A stretch of DNA of 64,000 nucleotides from Linanthus parryae (lineage: Eukaryota; Streptophyta; Magnoliopsida; Ericales; Polemoniaceae): assembly GCA_023055425.1 (NCBI GenBank), contig JALGPY010000012.1:10909922-10973921 (forward strand), written 5' to 3'. Below the pieces are notes generated by a model. That model searched no databases and was not told the DNA's origin. It saw only the letters and a program-made list of their open reading frames with translations. The position numbers and the translations under genes are program-made. Shown here piece by piece: positions 1 through 10,949 of the stretch. Within the stretch, counting starts at the first letter, position 1. The number at the start of each line of letters is the position of its first letter.

Positions 1-1307
1 CTTGCGGCCAGAAGGGTGAGTACATGGAGCGGCCTGGGGAAAATTGCAACCGAGCAAAATATTTCAATCACAATATGCAAGAATCCGAATATAGTTCCAC
101 CGCACAACTGTTTCCACTTTACGTTGTTATCCAATTATTATTTATCATGTGATAACTTTGAAAGGAGCATTTAGACACCTAACCAAAATTTCAAGTTGAA
201 CATGTACATCACAAATCATATTTTGAGACATGAAATCATTAAATAGTTGGACACGAAAGGAGGACGGGCACCCAAGGCTTGGCATGTTAACTCACCTCGA
301 GTACCAACATATACTAGCACAATAATAGATCCTACTGATAGACGTATCCCTCGTCTATGAATCCTTCACCTTCAATTTAATTAGCAAGTTTCTAGTCACA
401 CGGTTGTACTCTTAAACAAATGAATGTACTAATCCTATATGAATGCTTGGTTAGGACATATGGCTAAGTCCAACTCTTACGGTCCGAATAAAAAACCAAA
501 TGATTTTTTATGTGAAAATAGAGATAAATATAAGGTAATTTTCATCATACTAGTAGTTACTATTATTTTTAAGTAAATCTCGTATGATGGAGTTATGAAT
601 TAATGCAATAGGGTTCAAAATTATATTTTTCAACTTGACACAGTTTACAAAAATCAGAATTCAGAAAAATCTATAATTCGTTTTGGTGTGAAACCACTTG
701 GAGATGAAAATAGACAAGTAGAGCTTCGAAACGGTATAAAGTGGAGTACAAATGGATCTCGTATGAGTGAGTTATGACCTCACAAAGTTGGGTAAAATAA
801 TGTGTCCGAATCCAGATTTTCAGACCCGACTCATCTTACAAAAAATGGCATTCTGGAAAAAGTAAATAATTTGAATATGAGACCAGTTGGAAATGAAATT
901 AGACTCGTAGACTTTCGAAACGATATAAGGTGGGACAAAAACCAAAATTTGATGAGTGAGATATGACCTCTCAAAGTTAGGGAAAGAATTTTGGCCGAAA
1001 ATTGAGTACCAAAATGAGACTTACTTCTTTGGAATTTCATTTATCTCTATAACCTTATGAGAATACTTCATTTTAGTTATATAAAATATATGGAAGACGG
1101 TCTACATGAAGAATTAATCATGAAATTGAATACCTCTAGTATAGAAGATTTATGAATGATCAAAATAAAGAGCTATGATTGAAACTTACCAAACCTTGTA
1201 TTTAGAAATACCCAAATGAAGTGAAAAGGAAGAGAGAGCTTGAGGTCTTCAACTATGGAAGTAAGAGGAGAGTGTGGTGATGATTCCATCCAAGTGAGAG
1301 AGGTAGG

Positions 1308-1318
1308 TATTTATAGGG
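1308..1318 (-). promoter_or_regulatory. LTR TATA box
   Basis: The plus strand GGTATTTATAGGG reads CTATAAATACC on the minus strand, the strand on which this LTR is oriented. It lies directly downstream, in minus-strand terms, of the eight-unit array at 1330-1612, as expected for an LTR core promoter with U3 repeats. Confidence 0.5.
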
Positions 1319-1329
1319 AGAGGTGGAGT

Positions 1330-1612
1330 CTTGGAGTGGATGATGTGACTTGACATGTAGAGTATTAGAGTGGAGTGATGTGACTACCCATGTTGAGTGT
1401 TGGGTTGGATGATGAGACTAGTCATGTGGAGAAATGGAATGATGTGACAAGTCATGTAGAGTGTTGGAATTGATGATGTGACAAGTCATGTTGAGTATAA
1501 AAGTGAAGTGATGTGACTAGTCATGTAGATGTGTTGGAGTGTATGAAGTGACTAGTCATGTGGAGTATGAAGTGATGTGACAAGTCATGTTGAGTGTTGG
1601 AGTAGTTTTGCT
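1330..1612 (-). repeat. Degenerate tandem array with palindromic TGACTAGTCA core
   Basis: About eight imperfect units of 30-37 bp follow the pattern GGAGTGGATGATGTGAC, then WAGTCATGTNGAGTRTT. The core TGACTAGTCA is a perfect palindrome, and about half the units carry TGACAAGTCA instead. The array lies in the LTR U3, just upstream of the minus-strand TATA box, the position of retroelement enhancer repeats. Enhancer function is inferred from position only. Confidence 0.75.
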
Positions 1613-2209
1613 TACTTGAAAAGACTACACAAAGGTGTGATGATGGCCAAAGATGGCTTGGATTTTTTTTTATAAGCATGTTATGTCTAGTCGTTAAAGG
1701 ATATGATGATGGTGTGCTTATGAGATATGGCTTGTTATTAAAACTTTTTTGTGGTCTATATTGATAAGAGATGATAGAAAATAGTCATTAGGTCCATATA
1801 TATACATATTCCCCTTATTTTTCTACACTTAGAGTTGTAAAATAACAAGTTTTTGTCATGTTTTGAGAGACCATCCTCTCAAATTCGGGAATACACTAGG
1901 GAATGTGATTGTTTGGACAAGATAGCTTGAAAAATGGTAAATCTATTGTGTATAGGGGGAATAAGTTTGGTGGGACAAGTGAGACATTACTAGCATGCCT
2001 AAAGATAGGAAAATCATGGGTCTGCCTTAGGGAAAGCATGAGTATAACCCTTCCCTACATTAGATGTATATGCAAACCATATGTACATAACCTATTAATA
2101 CATATTAACAATTTATGTATACATACAAATCATTACCCTTAATAACTCAAAATTGAATTATTATTTAAAATTACAAATTTTATCCCTTGTATTGAAATGG
2201 GGTATTACA

Positions 2210-3695
2210 AAGCCGGGTAACAGCGCTGACTATCTCCTATCGTTCTCAAGTCATTCTACTTTACGGTAGACTACAATCTCCTATCGGTCTCTTGTGTCTA
2301 CCGGTCCGTTCTAGTACGCTAACGACATGCACGGCAACGGGTCCTGTCGGTCCACCGTTTCACGAAACAGTCGAATCTCACCTACCGAATCTACCCACAC
2401 TTGGCCAATCCTAGCACATCTCTTCTCAGTCTCAGTGATACGGGATTGATGTTCAAGTCTCATCCTAGTTAGTTAGAATCACTATCGTGCATTCGCCAAC
2501 TAAGCAGTGTTTCCGGTTAACTACTCCATTAACACTGAGTATTAAGCATAGTACGTGAACAATTGAATTAAAATATTGCTAACTTTAAGCATGAATCAAC
2601 TATGGAACAAACCCTCGTTCTTGAACCCTAGTTTTATCTCCTATTGTGTCACTCAATTAGGATTACTAACATAAACAAGAAACTAGAATTGATTCAAAAG
2701 AAGAAATCAAGAAATCATGAAGCAAAGTTCAAATCCGGAAAAATATCATCGTTTACATGAACCCTAGGCTCTCAAATCGAGATGCCTAGCAAAAGTGTTT
2801 AGCTACTCATAACTAAATATGAAATACTCATGAGATTCTCCATTAAAATTGACTAAGAAAGGTAGGAAGAAGAAAAAGCAAACACTAGAGCTTCAATGGT
2901 GAAGCTTTGATCTTCCGTCTTCGTCTCCTTGCTCCTGTCTTCTCACGTTGGTCTTCTTCCCGTCGATATGATTGTAGAAATCAATCCATCCCCTTAATAA
3001 ATCAGCCACCATGTATTAATTATTCCCAAATTTGGTTTTAGGAAATAATTAACATGAAACTACGTAGTTTTGAGCCAAAGCTAGCCTATTTTTCTTCCTT
3101 CCCCGTACGTGTGATTTTTCTTAAGGAGATCGCACGATCTGAAATTCCTGATCGTGCGATCTCGGGGTGAGTTGTGTCCAGGTCTTGTTTTTCTTTAGCA
3201 GATCACACGATCAGCCAAAGCCAGATCGTGCGATCTGAAAGCTAATCGCACGACCAGCAACTCAAGTCACAGTAACAGTGAGTTCTCCAATTTGCCGCAC
3301 GAAAAAATTCTAAGTGCCAAGTCAAGTCGCATGATCTGCCATATCAGGTTGTGTGACCTCCTGAATTTTTTTTTCTTGATTCCTCTTTGCCTGCTCTATT
3401 TTTTTCTTCTTTCACTTTCTTGAGCTTTAGTCGTGTTCCGAAGTTCGTTCTCCTCTCCGCTTGGTCGTGCTCGTTCCGTTTCCTGTCAAAATAACATGAA
3501 AAACACCCGTGCGATCAAACATGACAAAATAGCATAAATTAACACGAGAAACGCCCGGATTAGCAATTTAAAGCTCAAATCTAAACTTACTCAATTTCCT
3601 CAAGTTCATAGTGTAAAACTAACATATTCTACCCAGAAATCACACAAAACGATAGTAAATTGTGTAAGAAATATAACTCTAATACAGAGTTATCA
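2210..3695 (-). mobile_element. Athila/Tat-like gypsy LTR, truncated (copy 1)
   Basis: On the minus strand the LTR begins TGATAACTCTGTATTAG at 3695. It shares landmarks in order with the better preserved LTR at 10950-12736: the start, the GAAACGCCCGGATT / TTTAAAGCTC block (3551-3575 here, 12593-12617 there), and the AAAAGTGTTTAGCTAC block near 2790-2805. The left end, AAGCCGGGTAAC, corresponds to ~30 bp inside the other copy, so this copy is truncated against the neighbouring LTR end. It has no protein-coding potential and contains the palindromic-word cluster at 3127-3359. Confidence 0.6.
3127..3359. repeat. Cluster of GATCGTGCGATC-type palindromic words
   Basis: Seven related words lie in 233 bp: AGATCGCACGATCT (3127), GATCGTGCGATCT (3150), AGATCACACGATC (3200), AGATCGTGCGATCT (3223), AATCGCACGACC (3244), GTCGCATGATCTG (3326) and AGGTTGTGTGACCT (3346). 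The first two form a perfect 13-bp inverted repeat around a short loop. All are variants of a self-complementary 12-14-mer, so they are both direct and inverted repeats of one another. Spacing is irregular. Confidence 0.8.
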
Positions 3696-4096
3696 TATAT
3701 ACATACTAATATTTATCTAACGTATAATTAGCTCCGCAAAATTTTAATTAAATTATTATCAACTCCTCTAATCTACAATTGCCTCTCCATTCTTTCATTA
3801 AAATAGAATTTTAACTTCCCTAAAGTACATTTTCCTCCCCATTTTCTAACTTAGTTGATTTATAACTTTTGAAAACTACAATTATACCCCAACCCATATT
3901 TAGTGAACTAGTTTTCTTTTCTAAAACTATAATTATCCCGCACAACTGAATCCAACTACTTAATAATGTCTCAAAAGTTACAATTTTAATTTCATCTATT
4001 AATTAATTCATTTAGAACTTTTGTAAATCATAATTATAACCCAAAATGCTATCAAAATTATCAACTCACCCTTTTGTATAAAAATCAGGGTATTAC
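3696..4096 (-). mobile_element. Gypsy-type LTR fragment
   Basis: This AT-rich stretch ends in CAGGGTATTACA, so the minus strand starts TGTAATACCCTG, like the LTR ending at 2209. The composition (runs such as ACTTTTGAAAACTACAATTATA) resembles the proximal part of that LTR family. It looks like a second, partial copy separated from the first by the Athila/Tat-like LTR. From 4097 to about 4240 I see nothing. Confidence 0.4.
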
Positions 4097-4242
4097 AGAA
4101 ACTATCTAAAGATAAGTGAAAACACTCAATTAGGTAATGTTTAAGGTCCTATTTCATATAGTTTTGTGAGAAGTTTTGAATAGTAAAGTGCTTAAAAGTG
4201 ATAGAAATAGCAAAAATTCGTGTTGGTTAGCATTTTATGGAC

Positions 4243-5250
4243 TTACTGTGTTTTCGTGCTATTTTGCATATATTTACATTGTTTTAGGGCATGTCGTTTC
4301 ATCACCGTTATATCACGGTGTTTATTAAGTGTTTCACGCTCTAAATGTAACTCGTCTTCCTCTTTCTCATTTTCCAAACTCTTAAACTGTTCGTCTTCGT
4401 TGCTGTCCTTGAAGGGGTCAGCCTCAGACTTTTGATTCAAAAAATATTCAGTCCTTGACTCGGTCTTCCTCCTCAACGGTGGACGTTATACTAGCCAATC
4501 CGTGCAGCTCCTCCCCTCCTACTACTTCCCATCCTCATTTGTACTCGCATTGTCAGCCATGATGTGTCATTCGACCACACCATGCACGAATGTTTGGCAC
4601 ACGTTCATATTTATAATCTAACAAGAACTTGTCTTCAAGTACCTTGACGAAAACACCTCTTTGCAAAGGTTTGTCGACACCAATATGTACTCTTTTCCGC
4701 TTTTAATCTCCTTTAGCACTTGTCATAACACTCTTGCCAACCTCTACGATGTCGCCTACCTTTTAAGTAGCTTTGCGCATATCATCTTTTGTGCGTAGAA
4801 AGTAGGGAATATTTTTCACCTGAACCCATACTTTACCTCCAAGAGAATATGATCAGTCCGAGCCAAAGCAATTCAACATTTTAGGAAAACGATGTTTCCA
4901 TCAAAAGTCCAAGGGCATCCTTTAAAGACCTTCTCCATGGAAGCTTTAGGTGGAAACTAAGTAACAAACTTGTTTGGGCTGATTTCGTTGATACTAATCG
5001 ACTCACCACCCTCCCAGATCTTTTCAAAAAGAAACTTCATTGCCCATATATTGAAGTCATTGAAGTCAATGGGCAGGAGAAGGTCGCCGGTGAGACAAGC
5101 CCCGTGACCTTGTATAGCTCTGTGGAACTGCTCACCCGATAATTCTTTGATATCTTCCTTTTACGGAGTTAAAATTGGAGTTCGTCGCTATTTCGTAGCC
5201 ATCGTCGGAGGGCTTTGAATCAAGCAGCCGGCATCGAAACATTGGAAATC
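4243..5250 (-). pseudogene. LINE ORF1-like DUF4283/CCHC protein, decayed
   Basis: Minus-strand translation gives pieces aligning with the ORF1 product at 61177-62619. In order they are a block ending in a GDLLLPIDF-like stretch, IWAMKFLFEKIW, ISINEISPNKFV, GCPWTFDGNIV, KVWVQVKNIP, a V(F)VKVLEDKFLLDYKYERVP stretch, then C-type cysteines followed by GRMTHHG, the remains of the zinc knuckle. An acidic, Glu-rich tail (4243-4476) fits the C-terminal region of such proteins. Stops and frameshifts are scattered throughout. The family binds nucleic acid as part of the LINE ribonucleoprotein. No endonuclease/RT module follows, so this is a fragment or a domesticated-type DUF4283 gene that decayed. Nothing is recognised at 5251-5530. 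Confidence 0.65.
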
Positions 5251-5529
5251 ACCTGTTCACAACTTTTGTCATTTTCTGACTGTTTTGGTGTTTAAAAAAT
5301 GAGGTTGTGTGTTTCTAATATTGTAGATCTAACTATTATTCAGACAAATAAGGAAAGTAGTAATCCAACATGCATGGGTTAAAAATTAGTCAATGGTTTA
5401 GGTGCCGCCGGGTGCTCTCTGGGGCGTGGTCTGTTGGGTGCGGGCTGGGTGGGAGGAGGTTTCGTTGGGGGTCAATTTAAAATTTAAATAACTTCAGGGT
5501 TAGTGTATAAAAAGATAAAGTTTACTAAC

Positions 5530-6530
5530 TAACAAAACACGATAAAGGAACATATCCGGTTTTCATTACCGCCCTACCGCCGTCGAGAAAGAGATTAGAG
5601 CAGAGAAGGGAAGAAGGACGTCAAGCAACCATTGTCGCCTTCGCCCTCACAGGCTCCGGCAGCATAATCCCCATTGTCTTTTCGGTTATCATATCTTTTC
5701 CGATCTCCCTATTAATCTCTTCCCGTGATTTTGTGCCTAAATCCATCGACGTGTATGTAATGGTTGTGACCTGTGATTATCAGTTTGTGTCCTTATTTGC
5801 TGTTTAGGAAAAGATATTGGCATTGGTTTCACCCCTGAAAACTTATGATCGCTTGAGACGGTATTGACATGGATAAGAGACGCATTCATGGTCCATGGGT
5901 CTGAGAGGGTCATTTCCCTTTGTAAAATTGGAAAATTGCATTTTCAATCTTATTTTCTTGGTTTTTTTTCTCACTTATACCAAAAGGGTAAGTCTCTTTG
6001 AAGTTCATGTGAAATGTAAAAAGACTCCAGCAGTTCTCACAATGCCAAAGTTTCATTAATCCCTCATATGTAAAGAGGATAAACCCAAAAACTCATATTT
6101 TTTCATGGATACCTACTCTGAATAACTAAACCCTAATATGTAATACTCAATTTCTTTTTCAAGCTTCCACAGGTCAATCATCAATCCCTCTTTTATGTAG
6201 CACCCCCACCTCACCATGCTTGACCAAAACAAATCCTATACAGGGTCGCAGACAATTAGATATGACAAATTAGGAATTGTAGGCGACTTGTCTTGAACAT
6301 GAAACAAGTTATAGAACATAGAAGAATCACTATTTTTCCAACAATTTTGGAGGTCTTTTGAGATAATTTCTTACAATTGTGTGGGAATTTCAATAATCTC
6401 CATGTGTATTTGCTTATATGTTTTAATAATGCAAGCTCATTTTCGTAAATGTCATTTTCATGTAAAACATGGTTTAAGATGTTTGGTTGGTATGCTTATA
6501 GATATTCGCTGAGTGTGTAGGCGTAAGTTT
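5530..6530 (+). repeat. mL54 5' region duplicate, copy A
   Basis: This ~1 kb unit is homologous to the first exon and intron of the mL54 gene at 37640-45090. Shared landmarks in order: a 5'UTR block GAAGAAGGACGTCAAGCAACC then GTCGCCTTCGCC (~5607-5640), donor-like TTTTCG/GTTATC (~5680), TATGTAATGGTTGTGAC, GAAGTTCATGTGAAATGTAA, CCATGCTTGACCAAAACAAA, and GCTTATAGATATTCGCTGAG at its end. A TATA-like GTATAAAAAG lies upstream at ~5503. The splice donor is still GT. The coding exon is absent, so a transcript from here would be a UTR fragment unless spliced elsewhere. Confidence 0.75.
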
Positions 6531-7203
6531 CTCACAATAAACAAAAATAAATTTGGTTCTCATTTCTACCCTAGCGCCACCGATAAAGAGATCATAGCAT
6601 AGAAGGGAAGAAGGACAAAAAGAAAGCACATTCTCCTTCGTCCTCATAGGCTCCAATGGCATAATCGTCGTTTTCTTTCCGGAAATCAAATATTTCCCGA
6701 CCTCCCTATCACTCCCTTCCCGTGACTCTATGCCTGAATCCACCGATGTGTATGTAATGGTTGTGACTTGTGATTATCAGTTTGTGGCCACTTTTGCTGT
6801 TTAGGAAAAGAGGTTGACACTATTTTCACCCCTGTAAACTTATGATCTCTTGAGACGGGGTTGAAATGGATCAGAGACACGCCATGTTCCAGGGGTCTGA
6901 GAGGGTCGTTCCCCCATTTTCTGTCTTATATTCTTGGAGTAGTTTTTTTTTCCACTGACACCAAAAGGGGAAGTCTCTTGAAAGTTCATGTGAAATGTAA
7001 GAAGACCCCATTAGTTATTCCAATGCCAGAGTTTCATAAAACCCTCATTTGTAAAGGGGGCAAACCCAAAAACTCATCTTTTTCATGGATACCTACCTCT
7101 AAGTAGCTAAACCCTAATATGTAATACTACACTTCCTTTTCAAGCTGTCACAGTTCAATCATCAATCCCTCTTCTCGGTAGCACCCCCACTCTACCATGC
7201 TTA

Positions 7204-8625
7204 TGCACGGTTTTGATACGGATTACGTAGCGGAATAAACAATAATTAACTCCGTTCAAGACCCTACAAGGATCACAAAACTAGACATCATAACGATGGT
7301 AAAGGATAGAAGCATCATGTACCTTGTTTGTCTCCTTTGATGACTTCACGTGAAATAGTGTCCATGTCTCTATGGAAGTACACTCCTAGGATTCCTCCGG
7401 ATCCTTCTCTCGCCTTTGTTCTAGCTAGGGAAGAAGGAGGAAGAAGAATATCACACAAACGAGACACCCAAGGCCGCGCCACAAGAGGCTGACGCCAAGA
7501 GGGAGGGGGCGGACGAGGGGGTTCAGCCTCCTTGTCTTGGCTCTCTCCTTGCGTTGTTCTCTCTCTCTTGTGTGATAACAATTATGACACTTAAGAGAAT
7601 AATTAGCTAGGCATGCCTTTATATAGTTAATAACTCATTATTAACTACATAATTTCACCAATACTAATCCTGCCCATACACGGATAAGTCCACTTTGCAA
7701 ATTAGTCCTACTAAGTTTGCTTTTGGTTGCGTATTAATACTTCTATTGAATTAATCATATTATTTAATTCCCAAGTCCGATTTAATCCATAGGGTGTGTG
7801 ACCCCATAGATTTCTACTTAGTTGATAGTAAAAATTACTAACATAGAGCGGTGTCTAGCAACACATCTATGCCACCCAACTAATAGAACTAGTCAGTAAT
7901 CCGACTAACCTTGTGACCAATGTTATCGTATTTTATTATCCCGTTGTCTCCATATTTGGATTGGAATCGAGACATACAAGTCACACTCATATATTTAATC
8001 CATAGTTTTCTCGATTCTGGGAATAGTCTTATCCATGCAGATAACATCAATATCCCATATTGATTTATCTGAGTCTGGCCAGACATTCTATAAGCACTAC
8101 CCCTCGAGTGGCCGCATATATTTGCTCCCGTTACGTGGGAGGGACAAATCCTATCTACATCACTACCATATCTAAGCTTGCTTCCTATCATGCCCGATAA
8201 CTACCTTTATAGTTACCCGGTTAAGGCGCACCGTTTGATAATATCAGAGCATGATATTTCACAACTAGAGTATCTAGTGACTTCAAGTCTAAGGACCACA
8301 ATACCATTGTCACTACGAGAAGCACTTGTGACTTTACATACCTTGTATGTAGCCTCCTCGTGGTGGGTCAATCCAGTATGCCATTACCCCTAATGCATAC
8401 CCATGTGCTAGACTTTATATCTCCATATCAATCCACCTACATACTAGTCTGTAGTTGATCATCATGTTAATCAATATAATGGAGTAGGGATATTTAAGAT
8501 AAACAGCAAATTTTTAATTTAAGGACTTCATTATATTAAATATCTCCATAAATAATACAATAATTATTCTAGCCAAAATAATGTTCATACTAAACAAGAT
8601 TGCCTCTACGACATCTATTTCAACA
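7204..8625 (-). mobile_element. Solo copia LTR 1 (Tork/Angela-like family)
   Basis: This 1422 bp LTR is in reverse orientation: minus strand starts TGTTGAAATAGATGTCG and ends ..GTGCA. It is homologous along its length to the LTRs of the complete element at 25536-34035, including GTCTGGCCAGAC, the ATAATCAATATGG-type block, and a minus-strand TATA box (CTATATAAAGGC near 7620). Flanks read GCTTA on the left and GCTTG on the right, a 4/5 match consistent with an aged 5-bp TSD. No internal element sequence remains, so LTR-LTR recombination probably removed it. Confidence 0.8.
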
Positions 8626-8641
8626 GCTTGGCCAATCAAAT

Positions 8642-8961
8642 TGTAGGGTTTTGATGCAGGTAACGCAGCGAAATAACAAAATTAATCCTGCTCAAATCCC
8701 TCCATGGATCACAGGCAAGCAATCATAACATGATAAGGGTATAATAGGTGTGTACCTTAGTTTGAGAGATCACACGAAGAATAGTGTATTCGACTCTACG
8801 AGTATACACACCTTGGATCTTTGATTGGATTCCTTCTCACCGTGATGTGCTAGCAACGGAAGAAGGTGGCAAGAGATCACTCAAAACGAAGCACCAAGCA
8901 GCTGCCTATGGAGGCCGATAGCAAGGGGGGCGACGAGTCAAGGAGGCTTCGGCCTCCTTGA

Positions 8962-9018
<57 letters not shown>

Positions 9019-10067
9019 CTTTGTTATGTTCTCTCAATAATGACATGTCTCTTGAGAAAAATAAAAAGCTAGAGTTCCTTTATATAGTTAATACTCATTT
9101 TTAACTACATAATTACCCCAATCATAATCATGTCCTTACATGTATTAGTCCACTTGCAAATTAGTCCCACTAATTTTGCTTGAGGTTGCGTTATGATCCT
9201 TTTATTAATTAGTACAACTAATTAATACCAATATCCAATTTAATCCATCCGGTGTGTGACCCCACATGCTTCTACTTAGTTGGTAGTAACTCTTTACTAA
9301 CATGGAGCGGTGTCTAGCAACACACCTATGCCACCCAACTAATAGAAATAGTTCTGCCCAATGTTCATGTATTGTGTTATCCCTTTGACTCCATATCCGG
9401 ATTGGACACGAGACATATTAGTCACACTCGTACATCCAATTCATAGTTCCTCGATCATGGGAATATGCTTATCTGTGCAGATAACATCAATATCTCCATA
9501 TTGATTTATCTGAGTCTGGCCAGACATTCTATAAGAACCATCCCTCGAGTGGCCCATGGATATTTACTCCCATTATGTGGGAGGGACAAATCCTGTCTAC
9601 GTCATTACGATCTCTAACTTGCTTCCTATCATGCCCGATAACTACCTTTATAGTTACCCGGTTAAGGCGCAACGTTTGATAATATCAAAGCATGATATTT
9701 CACAACTAGGGTGTCTAGTGACTTCAAGTCTAAGGATTACAATACCGTTAGCACTACGAGAAGCGCTTGTGACTTTAACATAATCTAATGTAGCCTTCTC
9801 GTCATGGGTCAATCCAGTCTGACATTATTCCTAATGCATACCCATGTGTTAGACTTGATATCTCCATATCAATCTACCCACATACTAGCCTATAGTTGAT
9901 TGTCCTGTTAACCAATATAATGGACTAGGGATATGTAAGATAAACAACACATTGTATCTAAGGACTTCATTATATTAAATATCTCAATAAATAATAAATG
10001 AATATTCTAGCCAATTAAACAGTGTTCATACTAAATATAGATTGCCTCTACGGAACCTATTCCAACA
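8642..10067 (-). mobile_element. Solo copia LTR 2 (same family)
   Basis: This 1426 bp LTR has the same family and orientation as the neighbour 16 bp to the left. The minus strand starts TGTTGGAATAGGTTCCG and ends ..CAAAACCCTACA. Flanking 5-mers are CAAAT on both sides, a perfect TSD. It carries a minus-strand TATA box (CTATATAAAGG near 9085) and a (CT)n tract at about 8966-9016. It is visibly diverged from solo LTR 1, so the two look like separate insertion events. Confidence 0.85.
8966..9016. repeat. (CT)n microsatellite
   Basis: About 50 bp of uninterrupted CT dinucleotides lie inside solo LTR 2. The sister LTRs have only short CTCTCT runs at this place, so it expanded locally. Confidence 0.95.
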
Positions 10068-10370
10068 CAAATCATGTAAAGGTCGAAGAAAATTAGTGAT
10101 GACACATTAGCAATTGCAAGCGACTTGTCTTCGACCTGAGACAAGTTATAGAACATAGAAGACTCACTATTTTTTCCAACAATTGTTCATGTATTTTCAG
10201 ATATTTTCTTGCATTTGTGTGGGAATTTACATGATCTCCATGTGTATTTGCTTATATGCTTCAATAGTGCAAGCTTATTTTCGTAAAGGACATTTGCATG
10301 TAAAACGTGATTCAAGATGTTTGTTGTACGCTTATAGATATTCGTTAAGTGTGTAGGAGTTAAAACATAA

Positions 10371-10618
10371 TTTCCTCACAATAAACGGAAACCGATCTGC
10401 TTCTCATTTCTACCCTAGTGCCACCGAGGATGATATCTGAGCAGAGAAGGGAAGAAGGACGTAAAGCAACCACCGTCGCCTTCGCCCTCACAGGCTCTGA
10501 CGACATGTATTTCCGGCAAATATTTCCCAACCTCCCTATTAATCTCTTCCGGTGACTATGCGCCGAAATCCATCGATGTGCATGTAATGGTTGTGATTTG
10601 TGAATACTAGTTTGGGAT
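10371..10618 (+). repeat. mL54 5' region duplicate, copy C (truncated)
   Basis: This third, partial unit starts like A and B (TTCTCATTTCTACCCTAG..) and has the exon-like block GAAGAAGGACGTAAAGCAACC then ACCGTCGCCTTCGCC. It stops at GAATACTAGTTTGGG, about 240 bp in, where GH81-like coding sequence begins. The position of the splice donor is GC/GCAAAT rather than GT. Confidence 0.75.
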
Positions 10619-10639
10619 GACAAAGTTCGGTGATTGAAG

Positions 10640-10949
10640 AAACGCACGAGTGAGGCTATGGGTGGGTACTACTCATCCGCTCTAATGGGGTTGGATAATG
10701 GGGACACACACCTTGTTTAGGTTGGATCGATGCTCATAGCTTTGGAGATTCATTATGCTCAGATATAGTGGAATGTAAAAGAGGGAGATACCTTGTACCC
10801 ACCGGACTTCACGAGGGAGAACCGCCTGGTTGGAGTTTTATGGTCCATCAAGAGGGACAATGGTCTCTTGTTTGCCCCTACCGAATGGAAAGAATGCGGA
10901 AATGGGATTCAATTACTACCACTGCTTCCTGACACGTTCCAACTGCAAG
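10640..10949 (+). pseudogene. GH81 endo-1,3-beta-glucanase fragment
   Basis: Plus-strand reading gives a stretch typical of plant glycoside hydrolase family 81: SEAMGGYYSSALMGL, a GDTH block, ALEIHYAQI, WNVKEGD, YPPDFTRENRLVGVLW, then KRDNGLLFAPTEWKECGNGIQ and LLPLLP. In-frame stops (TAG in CTTGTTTAGG near 10720 and TAG in ATATAGTGG near 10768) and a frame change near 10790 show it is dead. GH81 enzymes cleave beta-1,3-glucans in cell walls or callose. The piece covers only ~100 codons of a ~650-residue family. It begins exactly where duplicate copy C ends and stops at the LTR start at 10950, so both ends are rearrangement breakpoints. Confidence 0.8.

Larger units (their letters stand above)
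1..2209 (-). mobile_element. Ty3/gypsy-type LTR, cut by the window edge
   Basis: The right end reads ..GGGGTATTACA, so on the minus strand the LTR begins TGTAATACCCC, the usual start of several plant gypsy LTR families. The first ~300 bases match the interior of the 17069-19364 solo LTR, for example the Pro-Cys-like stretch CCGCACAACTGTTTCCACTT and its following TTTACGT. A minus-strand TATA box (CTATAAATACC, about 1308-1318) and a tandem array just upstream of it (1330-1612) mark the U3 promoter. There is no coding capacity. Whether the left side is a solo LTR or the end of a full element lies outside the window. Confidence 0.65.
6531..10370 (+). repeat. mL54 5' region duplicate, copy B (split by two solo LTRs)
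   Basis: Directly abutting copy A, this unit repeats the same landmarks (exon-like GAAGGGAAGAAGGAC near 6604, TATGTAATGGTTGTGAC near 6750, CACCCCCACTCTACCATGC near 7180, then GGTCGAAGAAAATTAGTGATG from 10081 to GCTTATAGATATTCGTTAAG). Without the inserted LTRs it would be about 980 bp. At the donor site the GT is GA (TTTCCG/GAAATC), so the intron would not be removed normally. Tandem order A-B-C in one orientation implies unequal exchange or replication slippage. Confidence 0.72.

Noticed and set aside
3127..3359. CRISPR-like array
   Set aside because: Repeats are short, variable, irregularly spaced and palindromic, in a plant LTR; no cas genes, and the genome is eukaryotic.
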